A DNA stretch of 18,561 bases from an uncultured Oscillospiraceae bacterium (GCA_934591705.1 CAKTPM010000028.1:1-18561), one strand, 5' to 3'; shown: positions 1-6,781, counted from the stretch's first letter. Notes: generated from the letters alone by a model not told the origin. Made by a program: numbers and translations.

Positions 1-146
1 TCGTTGACGGTTTCCTTGCTGTCCTCCCAGTCGGAGAGGATATTGTAGGCGATCTTTGAAAGATACCGCCCGTATTTCCGCTCCGTTTCGCTGATGGCGC
101 TCTCGTCTCTTTGCCAGTATAAGGCAACGATCATTTCATCCTGCAT
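1..146 (-). CDS. Sigma-70 family RNA polymerase sigma factor, N-terminal part (truncated by window edge)
   Basis: The reading frame starts at the ATG at 146-144 (minus strand) and runs off the left edge. An AAGGAGG ribosome site lies at about 153-160. The visible 48 residues begin MQDEMIVALYWQRDESAISE and continue with a KYGRYLSKIAYNIL stretch followed by a DWEDSKETVND-like acidic segment. This is the pattern of sigma region 2 in short Clostridial ECF-like factors (IAYNIL, then a D-x-E-D-x-x-E-x-V-N-D helix that binds core polymerase). By family knowledge it would direct RNA polymerase to a small set of promoters; the target is unknown because the DNA-binding region 4 is outside the window. 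A TATAAT -10 box lies upstream at 250-245. It has no visible link to the ECF factor at 1626. Confidence 0.7.
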   Translation of the reverse strand, partial: MQDEMIVALYWQRDESAISETERKYGRYLSKIAYNILSDWEDSKETVN

Positions 147-244
147 GGGTGAACCTCCTTTCTCATCTGCTGTCAGGTACCTTCTCTATATATCCCGACA
201 AAAATCGGTTTTGGTTTCACGATTTTCAAAATTTCTTCAAAAAA

Positions 245-250
245 ATTATA
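245..250 (-). promoter_or_regulatory. -10 box upstream of the truncated sigma factor gene
   Basis: The minus strand reads TATAAT at 250-245, about 100 nt before the start codon at 146, in an AT-rich stretch after the terminator at 295-338. No convincing -35 hexamer is found at 16-18 bp spacing, so only the -10 box is supported. Confidence 0.35.
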
Positions 251-294
251 GCAGATCTTTGTGCGAACTTCTATCTGCTGCTTTTCATGCCGGT

Positions 295-338
295 AAAAAG
301 ATAGCGGGTGTCCGGTCTTCACCGGATACCCGCTATTT
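295..338 (-). terminator. Rho-independent terminator after the 366-1282 unit
   Basis: On the minus strand a 15-bp stem (arms 336-322 and 315-301, one G-T wobble, six-base loop) is followed by CTTTTT at 300-295. It ends the two-gene unit transcribed leftward and separates it from the sigma factor gene. Confidence 0.85.
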
Positions 339-365
339 CACTGCCGGCCCTGCCGCTGACGGGGC

Positions 366-626
366 TTATCCCTTGCCTGCTTTTTTCCGTAGCCGGATAA
401 GAAGAAGGAGCGTGACGGCAAGGACGATGCAAAGTAAGCCGTGCAGGGCGGCCATCATGTGATAGCCCATGAAGTGGAACCGCTCTATCCCGGCCAGCAG
501 GTAGGGCTGATGGCCGGCCTTATACAGCGTGGCCAGGCAGGCGGCTCCGTTATAGAGGCAAAGTGCGCCCGGCACCGTGCAGGCAAGCAGGGAAAGGAAT
601 TTGTTTTTCATGATCTTTACGAGCAT
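366..626 (-). CDS. Small two-helix membrane protein, function unknown
   Basis: This encodes 86 residues with two hydrophobic segments at about residues 8-30 and 55-77 and a basic C-terminus (RLRKKAGKG), which suggests a small inner-membrane protein with cytoplasmic ends. I recognise no family. The ATG at 626 overlaps the stop of the upstream gene (617-619) by 10 bp, and GGAG lies 8 nt before it, so translation is probably coupled. A second ATG at 611 would shorten it by five residues, but it has a poorer ribosome site. The gene ends shortly before the terminator at 295-338. Its tight overlap with the exported protein upstream suggests that the two work together at the cell envelope; this is inference from context only. 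Confidence 0.6.
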   Translation of the reverse strand: MLVKIMKNKFLSLLACTVPGALCLYNGAACLATLYKAGHQPYLLAGIERFHFMGYHMMAALHGLLCIVLAVTLLLLIRLRKKAGKG

Positions 627-1282
627 AGCGTTAACTCCGTCCTGACGCCGTCACAATAGCAGAAGATGGGTCCCGCCCGGGAAAAGTCTTTGTCCACCGC
701 AACGCAGTCAAACTCAAAAAAGGATCTTTCCAGCCGCTTCGGCGTGTAGAAAAGGGTCTGGGTCTTCAGGGCAAAGGCATCGTCCACCACCCGGTTCCAC
801 AGCTGAACGGACCAGTAGCTGCAATTTTTGCCGGGGGTCCAGCGGTCGTTTCGCTCGAGGTACGCCTCAATTACCCGGAGCTGGGTCTCCTGGATGTTCA
901 CGCTCAGGGAGCTCCTGCCCCGGTATCGGTCATAAGCCGAAATGTAGTCCGCCTCCAGGTTGAAGAGCAGCCCCGGAAGCCGAGAAACGGCCCAGATCGA
1001 GAAGGTGAGAGTTTCGCCGTCCTTGATCTCGTGATCCCGGATATACACAGAATGGCCGGAGCGATTGTCAACGGACAGCCAGGTATGGCCCAGGCACTTG
1101 ACAAGGGGGCGGGACTCACTGTCGCCGTTGAAGGTGGTGATGGAAAAAATGAGCCCATCGTCCCGGCAGGGGATCGTCTTGCTGCGGCTTTCGTATGTGT
1201 TGAAGTCAAGCCACAGGCAAAAGACCGCCGCCAGGGCAAATATGAGCATGAGCAAAAGGAGGGGCTTTTTTCGCGTTTTCAT
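617..1282 (-). CDS. Exported or membrane-anchored protein resembling permuted papain-fold (YiiX/NlpC-like) thiol enzymes
   Basis: This encodes 221 residues. The N-terminus is positively charged (MKTRKK) followed by one hydrophobic helix (residues 7-25), giving a signal anchor or uncleaved signal peptide; most of the protein lies outside. The body has a GHTWLSV motif (His66), an FNLEADY segment near residue 110, and NCSYWSVQLWN near residues 153-163 (Cys154). His before Cys is the order seen in circularly permuted papain-like families, and the G-H-x-W-x-S ... N-C-S-x-x-x-x-x-x-W-N pattern resembles unnamed Firmicute proteins I recall. A thiol peptidase or amidase activity on cell wall or lipid is therefore possible but unproven. 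AGAAGGAGGG lies about 8 nt before the ATG at 1282. The promoter is at 1344-1372, and the small membrane gene at 366-626 overlaps its 3' end. Confidence 0.55.
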   Translation of the reverse strand: MKTRKKPLLLLMLIFALAAVFCLWLDFNTYESRSKTIPCRDDGLIFSITTFNGDSESRPLVKCLGHTWLSVDNRSGHSVYIRDHEIKDGETLTFSIWAVSRLPGLLFNLEADYISAYDRYRGRSSLSVNIQETQLRVIEAYLERNDRWTPGKNCSYWSVQLWNRVVDDAFALKTQTLFYTPKRLERSFFEFDCVAVDKDFSRAGPIFCYCDGVRTELTLCS

Positions 1283-1343
1283 CCGGTCACCCTCCTTCTC
1301 TGCACCCTGTATGTTCTGTCCGGCAGCCCTGCGCCGTCAATTG

Positions 1344-1372
1344 ATTATAGGCGAAAGTCCGCGGCAGCACAA
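1344..1372 (-). promoter_or_regulatory. Promoter of the 1282-366 unit
   Basis: The minus strand reads TTGTGC (1372-1367), 17 bp, then TATAAT (1349-1344). The start codon at 1282 lies about 60 nt downstream. The -10 is perfect and the -35 is 3/6. Confidence 0.5.
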
Positions 1373-1445
1373 GGGCTTCCCGGAAAAAGGCGCGTAAAAA
1401 GTGCCGCAGAAGCTGAAAAATCGGGAGCAGCCCGCGCAGGACATC

Positions 1446-1474
1446 TGTACGGCGGCAAAAAGCTGTGCTATACT
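1446..1474 (+). promoter_or_regulatory. Promoter of the ECF sigma/anti-sigma operon
   Basis: An extended -10 TGCTATACT (TATACT at 1469-1474) is preceded by a weak TGTACG at 1446-1451 with a 17-bp spacer. A T-rich leader of about 150 nt follows, containing the palindrome CATTCCGAATG (1565-1575) and a 6-bp hairpin (1591-1607) just before the ribosome site. Whether the sigma factor drives its own promoter cannot be told here. The whole gap 1283-1625 holds only these divergent control elements. Confidence 0.4.
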
Positions 1475-1625
1475 TGTGCTGCGTTTATTGTAGTTATTTT
1501 TGTATGCTACTTATTTTTATGCTTATTTGTGCTGTGCCGCCCGGGAGCGCTGCAAAAAAATTTTCATTCCGAATGCAATAAATCGCCCTTTCCGTGCATT
1601 ACACGGATGACAGGAGAAAAAGCCC

Positions 1626-2198
1626 ATGCTCAGTATGCTGATGACAACCGAATACGCGCCGGCGGAGCGGCACGAGCTGCAGCAGCTGCTCCTGCGGGTC
1701 GCCGAGGGGGAGCGTGAAGCGCTGGCGGCGCTGTATCAGCGCACGCGGACGGCGGTGTACGGCCTTGCGCTTTCCTACCTCAAAAACGCGCAGGACGCGC
1801 AGGATCTCACCCAGGATGTCTATGTGCAGGTGTGGGACTGCGCGGCGCAGTACCGCCCCACCGGCTCGGCGCTGGGCTGGCTTCTGACCGTGTGCCGGAA
1901 CCTGTGCCTGATGCGCCTGCGGCGCCCTGAGCGCCATGCCGCCCTCAGCCAGGAGGAATGGGACGCCATTCCCGCGGAGGCGTGCGGACTGGACGCAGAC
2001 GAGCGCGCGCTGCTGCAGGGCGCGTTGGCTGCGCTCGGCCAGGAGGAGCGGCGCATCGTGCTGCTCCACGCGGTCACGGGCATGAAGCACCGGGAGATGG
2101 CGGCGCTGCTGGAGCTGCCGCTTCCCACCGTCCTGTCGAAATATCACAGAGCATTGAAAAAGATGCGGATTTTTCTGGAAGGAGATGACGCCCGATGA
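1626..2198 (+). CDS. ECF-type RNA polymerase sigma factor
   Basis: This encodes 190 residues, the usual size for an ECF factor with only regions 2 and 4. Region 2 covers about residues 32-100 and contains YGLALSYLKNAQDAQDLTQD followed by VYVQVW, the core-binding and -10 recognition helices. Region 4 covers about 127-180 with the helix-turn-helix around KHREMAALLELPLPTVLSKY, which reads the -35 element. The start at 1626 is chosen because AGGAG lies 9 nt upstream; in-frame ATGs at 1635 and 1641 are closer to ordinary N-termini but too far from that site. Its stop overlaps the next start as ATGA, so it is coupled to the anti-sigma-like protein, the usual arrangement for an ECF factor and its membrane-bound inhibitor. 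Target genes cannot be inferred. Confidence 0.9.
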   Translation: MLSMLMTTEYAPAERHELQQLLLRVAEGEREALAALYQRTRTAVYGLALSYLKNAQDAQDLTQDVYVQVWDCAAQYRPTGSALGWLLTVCRNLCLMRLRRPERHAALSQEEWDAIPAEACGLDADERALLQGALAALGQEERRIVLLHAVTGMKHREMAALLELPLPTVLSKYHRALKKMRIFLEGDDAR

Positions 2199-3406
2199 CC
2201 AACGAGAAAATGGAGCGGCAGCTGGCCGCGGCCCTTGAAAAGACCGCGCCGGACGATGTGCGCGGCGTTCTCTCCCGCTGTGAAGTGCGGAAAGGAACGG
2301 TAATTCCCATGACAACAAAGAAAACAACAAAGAGAAGATGGACGACTCTGGCTGCTGCCTGCCTTGCGGTGCTGCTGCTGGGCGGCGGAGGCATGTTCTA
2401 TCAGCAGGCCAACGCGGTGGCCTCCGTGGTGTCGCTGGATGTGAACCCCAGCATTGAGCTGAAGGTGAATCGGAGCGAAAAGGTTCTCGTCTGCACCCCG
2501 CTCAACGAGGATGCCAAGGCCATCCTTGCGGATATGAGCAATGGCGCCGACCTCAAGGGCGCAAAGCTGGATGTGGCGGTAAATGCCATCGTGGGCGGCC
2601 TCGTGCGCAACGGCTATCTCGAGAGCATTTCCTCCGCCATCATGATCTCGGTGGAGGACAAGGATACCGCCCGTGCGGAAAAGCTCCAGCGGGAGCTGAC
2701 CAGCGCCGTGGACGGCGTTTTGCAGACCAGCGAGGCGAAGGCCGCCGTCCTGACGCAGACGCTGACGCAGGATGCGGCGCGGGAGCAGCAGGCCCGGGAA
2801 AACAGTATTTCCACCGGCAAGGCGGCGCTGGTGAACCGCGTCCTCGCCATCAACCCGTCACTGAAGTTTGACGCGCTGGCGAAGCTCTCGGTGGAGGAGC
2901 TGAAGGACCTTGCGGAGGCAGGGGCCCCCGCCATGCCCATCGGCACGGACAAGGCGATGGACATTGCTGCGGCAGCGTTCGGCAAGGCATCCACCGGGAA
3001 GATGGCGTACAGCGAGGTCGATCCCGAGCTGGACGAATCTCCCGCGCACTACGAGGTGGAGATCAGGAGTCAGTCCGGTGAGGAGTTTGAGTACAAGATC
3101 GACGCCTACACCGGTGTGATCCTGGAGAGCAAGCGTGAAGCGGCTGACGGAGCGGAGGTGCCTGTGGTGCAGCCCTCCAAGCCCGCGGCCTCCGGCGACA
3201 TCGGCCACGCCAAGGCAAAGTCCATCGCCCTGCACCACGCGGGCGTGAGCGAGAGCAAGGCCTATGACCTGGAGATCGAACTGGACGAAGAGGACGGCAC
3301 GCTCGTCTATGAGGTCGGGTTCAAAGCCGGCAATATGGAGTACGATTACGAGATCAATGCCGCCACCGGCGCGATCCTCAAGCATGAGGCGGAGATAGAC
3401 CGCTGA
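2195..3406 (+). CDS. Membrane anti-sigma factor-like protein with RsgI-type domain and two PepSY-like segments
   Basis: This encodes 403 residues: a cytoplasmic N-terminus (1-48) that would bind the coupled ECF factor, one transmembrane helix at about 50-68, then an extracytoplasmic region. Directly after the helix, residues 75-95 read SVVSLDVNPSIELKVN, the hallmark of the RsgI middle domain of Clostridia and Bacillus. In RsgI proteins the Asn-Pro bond in this motif (here Asn84-Pro85) is reported to self-cleave before regulated proteolysis releases the sigma factor. Two PepSY-like segments follow at about 250-311 and 333-400 (DIAAAAFGKAS...EYKIDAYTGVILE and AKSIALHHAGV...YDYEINAATGAILK). PepSY is often inhibitory or ligand-binding. 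It overlaps the sigma gene by ATGA. RsgI is usually paired with SigI; here the partner looks like a plain ECF factor. Confidence 0.8.
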   Translation: MTNEKMERQLAAALEKTAPDDVRGVLSRCEVRKGTVIPMTTKKTTKRRWTTLAAACLAVLLLGGGGMFYQQANAVASVVSLDVNPSIELKVNRSEKVLVCTPLNEDAKAILADMSNGADLKGAKLDVAVNAIVGGLVRNGYLESISSAIMISVEDKDTARAEKLQRELTSAVDGVLQTSEAKAAVLTQTLTQDAAREQQARENSISTGKAALVNRVLAINPSLKFDALAKLSVEELKDLAEAGAPAMPIGTDKAMDIAAAAFGKASTGKMAYSEVDPELDESPAHYEVEIRSQSGEEFEYKIDAYTGVILESKREAADGAEVPVVQPSKPAASGDIGHAKAKSIALHHAGVSESKAYDLEIELDEEDGTLVYEVGFKAGNMEYDYEINAATGAILKHEAEIDR

Positions 3407-3418
3407 CGCGAAAACAAA

Positions 3419-3447
3419 AATCCTGCGATACAGGCGTATTTGTAGGA
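3419..3447 (+). other. Small hairpin downstream of the anti-sigma gene
   Basis: ATCCTGCGATAC at about 3419-3430 can pair with GTATTTGTAGGAT, with G-T wobbles, just after the stop at 3406. It has no U-tract of its own and precedes the stronger terminator at 3461. Confidence 0.3.
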
Positions 3448-3460
3448 TCACGCTGATATG

Positions 3461-3506
3461 AAAAGAGGCGGCGGAGAGGTGCTTTTCTTCTCCACCGCCT
3501 CTTTTT
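3461..3506 (+). terminator. Rho-independent terminator of the sigma/anti-sigma operon
   Basis: AAAAGAGGCGGCGGAGA pairs with a complementary arm (one C-A mismatch) across a roughly ten-base loop and ends in TTTTT at 3502-3506. Confidence 0.85.
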
Positions 3507-3584
3507 GCTGCCGGGAGGGGGCAAAAAGGGCCCGGCCCGGGACATCGTCTCCTTTGCAGGACCGCTTATAAAGCGCATAGTGAC

Positions 3585-3613
3585 TTGCAGGCGGCACCGT
3601 ACCGCGCTATAAT
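3585..3613 (+). promoter_or_regulatory. Strong sigma-A promoter of the PLP-enzyme gene
   Basis: TTGCAG (3585-3590), exactly 17 bp, then TATAAT (3608-3613). Transcription would begin near 3620, leaving an unusually long leader of about 175 nt before the start at 3795. That leader carries an AGGAGG at 3625-3630 and a hairpin at 3726-3754. Confidence 0.7.
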
Positions 3614-3725
3614 AGAAAAAACGCAGGAGGCGCCGCCCTGTATCAGAGAAAACCGGAAAAGGGGAGCGTCCACCGTGCCGATTTTGCCGATTTTATAGAG
3701 TATCTGCCAATGGGCAGGAGCTTTC

Positions 3726-3754
3726 CGCAAGGACACGGGCAAAATGCCCTTGCG
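3726..3754 (+). other. Leader hairpin upstream of the PLP-enzyme gene
   Basis: CGCAAGG (3726-3732) pairs with CCTTGCG (3748-3754). An inner GGGC/GCCC pairing (3737-3740 with 3746-3749) is an alternative. There is no U-tract, so it is not an obvious terminator. No known riboswitch pattern was recognised. Confidence 0.3.
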
Positions 3755-3794
3755 CCGGTGCCGGAAATGCAGCCATTACTGAAAGGAGAAGCAT

Positions 3795-5012
3795 ATGACC
3801 TACAATTTTGACGAGATCATCGACCGCCGCCACACCAACGCCCTGAATACCGACGGATTCCGGGGCTACATCTTCCACGCCGGCCCGGAGAAGGTCTTTC
3901 CCTACAAGGACGAGGAATTCGTCCGCATGTGGGTGGCCGACATGGAGTTCGGCGTGGCCCCGGAGATTCTGGATGCCCTGCGAGGCCGCATCGACCGGCG
4001 CATTTTCGGCTATACCGGCCTGTACGACGACGAGTACTACAATGCCTTCTCCAAATGGTGCAGAGATCACTACGACTGGAGCTTCCCGAAAGAGCAGTTG
4101 TGCGTGACGCCGGGCATCATCCCCGCTTTGTACCAGCTGACGGAGACGCTCTGCACCAAGGACGAGAAGGTGCTGGTGAACACCCCGGCCTATGGCTACT
4201 TTATCCACGCCGCGGAGTATGCCGGCGTGGGCGCCCTGACCTCGCCGCTGCATAAAAGGACCGACGGCACCTTCGAGCTGGACTTCGAGGACTTTGAGAG
4301 AAAGTGCGCCGACCCCGCCTGCAAGCTGGTATTCTGGTGCAATCCCCAGAACCCCACCGGCCGCATGTGGACGGAGGCCGAGCTGCACCGCGCCGGGGAA
4401 ATCATAGAGCGGTATAACCTGTGGGTGGTGTCCGATGAGATACACTGCGACCTCATCCGCTGCGGCCGCCGCCACATCCCCCTGGGCAAGGTCATGGCCG
4501 ATTATCCCAAGCTCATCACCTGCATGGCCCCCAGCAAGACCTTCAATCTGGCGGGGCTGGCCTTTTCCAACATCATCATCCGGGATAAGGACATCCGTGA
4601 GCGCTTCAAGGAGCGGGACAAGATCTCCGGCATGGTGAATCCCCTGTCCCTGACGGCGGCCCAGGCCGCCTATGAGCAGGGCGGTGCATGGCACGAGGCA
4701 CTGAAGGAATATCTGGATGGGAACTTCGCCTTTGTGAAGGACTTCCTGGCCCGCGAGCTGCCCGCGGCGGTGATGTATATCCCGGAGGCCACCTATCTCG
4801 CCTGGGTGGATATGGGCAGGTGCCTGCCGGCGGGCACCGACCTGCCGGATTTCTTTGCCAACAAGGCGGGGGTGCTGCTGGAGGGCGGCAACGCCCTGTT
4901 CGTGGGCAATGCCGAGGGGTATATCCGCCTGAATCTGGCCATGCCCCGCAGCATCATCGAAAGGGGCCTCTCCCGCATGGCAAAGGCCGTCCGGGCAGAG
5001 GAGAGGCGGTAA
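3795..5012 (+). CDS. MalY/PatB-type PLP-dependent aminotransferase-fold enzyme (probable C-S beta-lyase)
   Basis: This encodes 405 residues, a normal length for fold-type I class I/II aminotransferases. The N-terminal MTYNFDEIIDRRHTNALNTD matches the MalY/PatB group, which often cleaves cystathionine or cysteine conjugates to pyruvate, ammonia and a thiol. Visible motifs are WVADMEFGVAPEI (substrate entry), NPQNPTGRMW, VVSDEIHCDL (the Asp that pairs with the pyridine nitrogen) and APSKTFNLAGL with the PLP-binding Lys248. GGAG lies 6 nt before the ATG. It is transcribed alone from the promoter at 3585-3613 and may end at a weak AT-rich hairpin (5037-5060). A true transamination role cannot be excluded, since MalY/PatB members are routinely annotated as aminotransferases. 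Confidence 0.9.
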   Translation: MTYNFDEIIDRRHTNALNTDGFRGYIFHAGPEKVFPYKDEEFVRMWVADMEFGVAPEILDALRGRIDRRIFGYTGLYDDEYYNAFSKWCRDHYDWSFPKEQLCVTPGIIPALYQLTETLCTKDEKVLVNTPAYGYFIHAAEYAGVGALTSPLHKRTDGTFELDFEDFERKCADPACKLVFWCNPQNPTGRMWTEAELHRAGEIIERYNLWVVSDEIHCDLIRCGRRHIPLGKVMADYPKLITCMAPSKTFNLAGLAFSNIIIRDKDIRERFKERDKISGMVNPLSLTAAQAAYEQGGAWHEALKEYLDGNFAFVKDFLARELPAAVMYIPEATYLAWVDMGRCLPAGTDLPDFFANKAGVLLEGGNALFVGNAEGYIRLNLAMPRSIIERGLSRMAKAVRAEERR

Positions 5013-5036
5013 ATGCTCCGGTGAAAAGGCCCTGTT

Positions 5037-5060
5037 AAAATCGGGGAAAAGGCGATTTTT
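5037..5060 (+). terminator. Weak terminator after the PLP-enzyme gene
   Basis: AAAATCG (5037-5043) pairs with CGATTTT (5053-5059) around a nine-base loop, with U residues closing the stem. The stem is short and AT-rich. Confidence 0.3.
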
Positions 5061-5096
5061 CTGCAAAAAAGCCGTGTAATGGGCGGCGGAATGTGT

Positions 5097-5102
5097 TATA
5101 AT
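5097..5102 (+). promoter_or_regulatory. -10 box of the rubrerythrin/desulfoferrodoxin operon
   Basis: A perfect TATAAT lies 30 nt before the ATG at 5133. Upstream at 17 bp the -35 is weak (GTGTAA). Its position inside a longer upstream reading frame argues that rubrerythrin starts at 5133 and not at 5079. Confidence 0.5.
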
Positions 5103-5132
5103 AGAGCCGTAAAGCAGAAAGGAGCATCGGCT

Positions 5133-5675
5133 ATGAAGCAAACGAAATACGCAGGCACACAGACCGAAAAGAACCTGATGGCGGCCTTCTCCGGGGAATC
5201 CGAGGCCCGCAATAAGTACACCTACTTTGCCTCCAAGGCGAAAAAGGAGGGCTATGAGCAGATCGCGGCGCTGTTCCTGAAGACCGCCGAGAACGAAAAG
5301 GAGCACGCCAAGCTCTGGTTCAAGGAGCTCAACGGCATCGGCGACACCGCTGAAAACCTCCTCTCCGCCGCTGAGGGTGAGAACTATGAGTGGACGGATA
5401 TGTACGACGGCTTTGCCAAAACCGCCGATGAGGAGGGCTTCCACGAGCTGGCGGAGCGCTTTCGCCTGGTAGCCGCCGTGGAAAAGCACCACGAGGAGCG
5501 TTACCGCGCCCTGCTGCGCAATGTGGAGACGGCCCGGGTCTTCGCCAGGAGCGAGGTCAAGGTGTGGGAGTGCCGCAACTGCGGTCACATCGTGGTGGGC
5601 GAGGCGGCCCCGGAGGTCTGCCCCACCTGCAATCACCCCCAGAGCTACTTTGAGATCCGCGCGGAGAACTATTAG
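5133..5675 (+). CDS. rbr: Rubrerythrin
   Basis: This encodes 180 residues, a cytoplasmic di-iron peroxidase that reduces hydrogen peroxide in anaerobes. The N-terminal ferritin-like four-helix domain (about 1-135) shows the iron-ligand pattern: GESEARNKY near 21-29, ENEKEH (54-58 region), DEEGFHE near 99-105 and VEKHHEERY near 116-124. The C-terminal rubredoxin domain has Cys147-x2-Cys150 and Cys163-x2-Cys166 holding one iron for electron entry. This is the classical order, not the reversed one. AAAGGAG lies 8 nt before the ATG at 5133, and the -10 box at 5097-5102 excludes a longer N-terminus. Desulfoferrodoxin follows after 38 nt, so superoxide reduction and peroxide removal are probably co-expressed. 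Confidence 0.95.
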   Translation: MKQTKYAGTQTEKNLMAAFSGESEARNKYTYFASKAKKEGYEQIAALFLKTAENEKEHAKLWFKELNGIGDTAENLLSAAEGENYEWTDMYDGFAKTADEEGFHELAERFRLVAAVEKHHEERYRALLRNVETARVFARSEVKVWECRNCGHIVVGEAAPEVCPTCNHPQSYFEIRAENY

Positions 5676-5713
5676 ATCCGCGGGAAATTTATAGAGAGAA
5701 AAGGAGAATTACC

Positions 5714-6088
5714 ATGGAGCAGAGATTTTTCATTTGCAGGCACTGCGGCAATATCATTGCCAAGGTCAAGGACAGCGGCGTGCCGGTGGTCTGCTGCGGC
5801 GAGAAGATGACGGAGATCATCCCCGGCACCACCGACGCCGCTGTGGAGAAGCATGTCCCCGCCTGGACGGTGGACGGCGGCATCGTCCGCGTAAAGGTCG
5901 GCTCCGTGGAGCATCCCATGCTGCCGGAGCACTACATTGAGTGGGTGTCCGTCCACACCCGTCAGGGCAACCAGCGCAAGGAGCTGCACCCCGGCGAGAA
6001 GCCGGAGGTCTCCTTTGCCCTCTGCGAGGGCGACGAGGTGGAGGAGGTTTATGCCTACTGCAACCTCCACGGCCTGTGGATGGGATAA
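5714..6088 (+). CDS. dfx: Desulfoferrodoxin (two-iron superoxide reductase)
   Basis: This encodes 124 residues, the standard length for the class with both iron centres. The N-terminal desulforedoxin-like centre I has Cys8-x2-Cys11 and the adjacent pair Cys27-Cys28. The catalytic centre II ligands are all present: His47 (in EKHVPAW, with the flanking Glu/Lys that assist catalysis), His67, His73 (HPMLPEHYIEWV), Cys116 and His119 (CNLHGLW). It reduces superoxide to peroxide without releasing oxygen; the upstream rubrerythrin can remove the peroxide. AAAGGAG lies 6-8 nt before the ATG at 5714. The operon ends at the hairpin 6101-6136. Confidence 0.95.
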   Translation: MEQRFFICRHCGNIIAKVKDSGVPVVCCGEKMTEIIPGTTDAAVEKHVPAWTVDGGIVRVKVGSVEHPMLPEHYIEWVSVHTRQGNQRKELHPGEKPEVSFALCEGDEVEEVYAYCNLHGLWMG

Positions 6089-6100
6089 GGGGCGATCACT

Positions 6101-6136
6101 GCAAAGGCTCCGACGCTTCTGCGTCGGAGCTTTTGC
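6101..6136 (+). terminator. Rho-independent terminator after desulfoferrodoxin
   Basis: A 16-bp stem (6101-6116 with 6121-6136, one G-T wobble) has a TTCT loop; the U residues TTTT (6131-6134) lie in the 3' arm. Confidence 0.75.
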
Positions 6137-6168
6137 CGAGGGAACGGCCCGGAGGGGCAAAACCCTTC

Positions 6169-6197
6169 TCGACGGCAGGGCTGAGAGAGGGTATAAT
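6169..6197 (+). promoter_or_regulatory. Promoter of the phosphotyrosine phosphatase gene
   Basis: TCGACG (6169-6174, 4/6), 17 bp, then TATAAT (6192-6197), 33 nt before the ATG at 6231. Confidence 0.55.
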
Positions 6198-6230
6198 GCG
6201 GAGCTAATAAACCATTGGAGAGGACACCGT

Positions 6231-6692
6231 ATGATAAAAGTGCTTTTTATCTGCCATGGCAACATCTGCCGCAGTCCCATGGCCGAATTTGTGATGAAGG
6301 ATCTGGTGAAGAAGGCGGGGCTTACCTCACAGTTTGGCATCGCCTCCGCCGCCACCAGCCGGGAGGAGATCGGCAATCCGGTTTATCCGCCGGCCAGGCG
6401 AAAGCTGGCGGAGCACGGCATTTCCTCCGGCGGCCACGCGGCCCGGCAGCTCACCGCCGACGACTATAAGGCGTATGACCTGCTCATCGGCATGGACGGC
6501 GCAAACCTGCGAAATATGCTGCGCATCTGCGGCGGCGACCCGGACGGCAAAATGCACCTGCTGCTGGATTATGCCGGGCGCCCCGGCGATGTGGCCGACC
6601 CGTGGTATACCGGAGACTTTGAGGCCACCTGGCGGGATGTGCTGGCGGGCTGCCGGGGTCTGCTGGAGGATCTCACCGCCGGGATCGTCTGA
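6231..6692 (+). CDS. Low-molecular-weight protein tyrosine phosphatase family protein
   Basis: This encodes 153 residues, typical for the family. The N-terminal phosphate-binding loop is CHGNICRS (Cys8 nucleophile, Arg14), directly after the MIKVLFI strand. The C-terminal VADPWYTGDF carries the Asp-Pro general acid and aromatic gate. It hydrolyses phosphotyrosine; in Firmicutes related proteins act on tyrosine kinases of capsule synthesis or on phosphoarginine, and the substrate cannot be decided here because no kinase lies nearby. The start at 6231 follows GGAGAGGACACCGT and its own promoter, and the sequence before it has no family similarity. It is a single-gene unit ending at the convergent hairpin. 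Confidence 0.92.
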   Translation: MIKVLFICHGNICRSPMAEFVMKDLVKKAGLTSQFGIASAATSREEIGNPVYPPARRKLAEHGISSGGHAARQLTADDYKAYDLLIGMDGANLRNMLRICGGDPDGKMHLLLDYAGRPGDVADPWYTGDFEATWRDVLAGCRGLLEDLTAGIV

Positions 6693-6715
6693 GAAGCTCG
6701 GAGCCCCTGCGCAAG

Positions 6716-6762
6716 CGCATAAAGCAAGACCTCCGGCTGGGCCGGAGGTCTTGCTTTATGCG
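6716..6762 (+). terminator. Long convergent (bidirectional) terminator hairpin
   Basis: Perfect 22-bp arms (6716-6737 and 6741-6762) flank a three-base TGG loop, between the phosphatase (+) and the GntR gene (-). The A-rich 5' arm (ATAAAGCAAGA) and U-rich 3' arm (TCTTGCTTTAT) let it work in both directions, although no free U-tail follows the stem. Confidence 0.7.
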
Positions 6763-6781
6763 GTTATTTGCTGCCGGGGAT

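Noticed and set aside
1031..1717. 228-codon plus-strand frame
   Set aside because: It runs antisense to the papain-like gene, then through the divergent promoters and into the sigma factor gene in another frame.
5079..5132. N-terminal extension of rubrerythrin by 18 codons
   Set aside because: It contains the -10 box (5097-5102), lacks a ribosome site, and rubrerythrins begin at the MKQTKYAGTQ-like sequence encoded from 5133.
3693..5636. 647-codon minus-strand open frame
   Set aside because: It lies antisense to the PatB-like and rubrerythrin genes, whose proteins match known families throughout; long antisense frames are common in GC-rich coding DNA, and its product has no recognisable domain.
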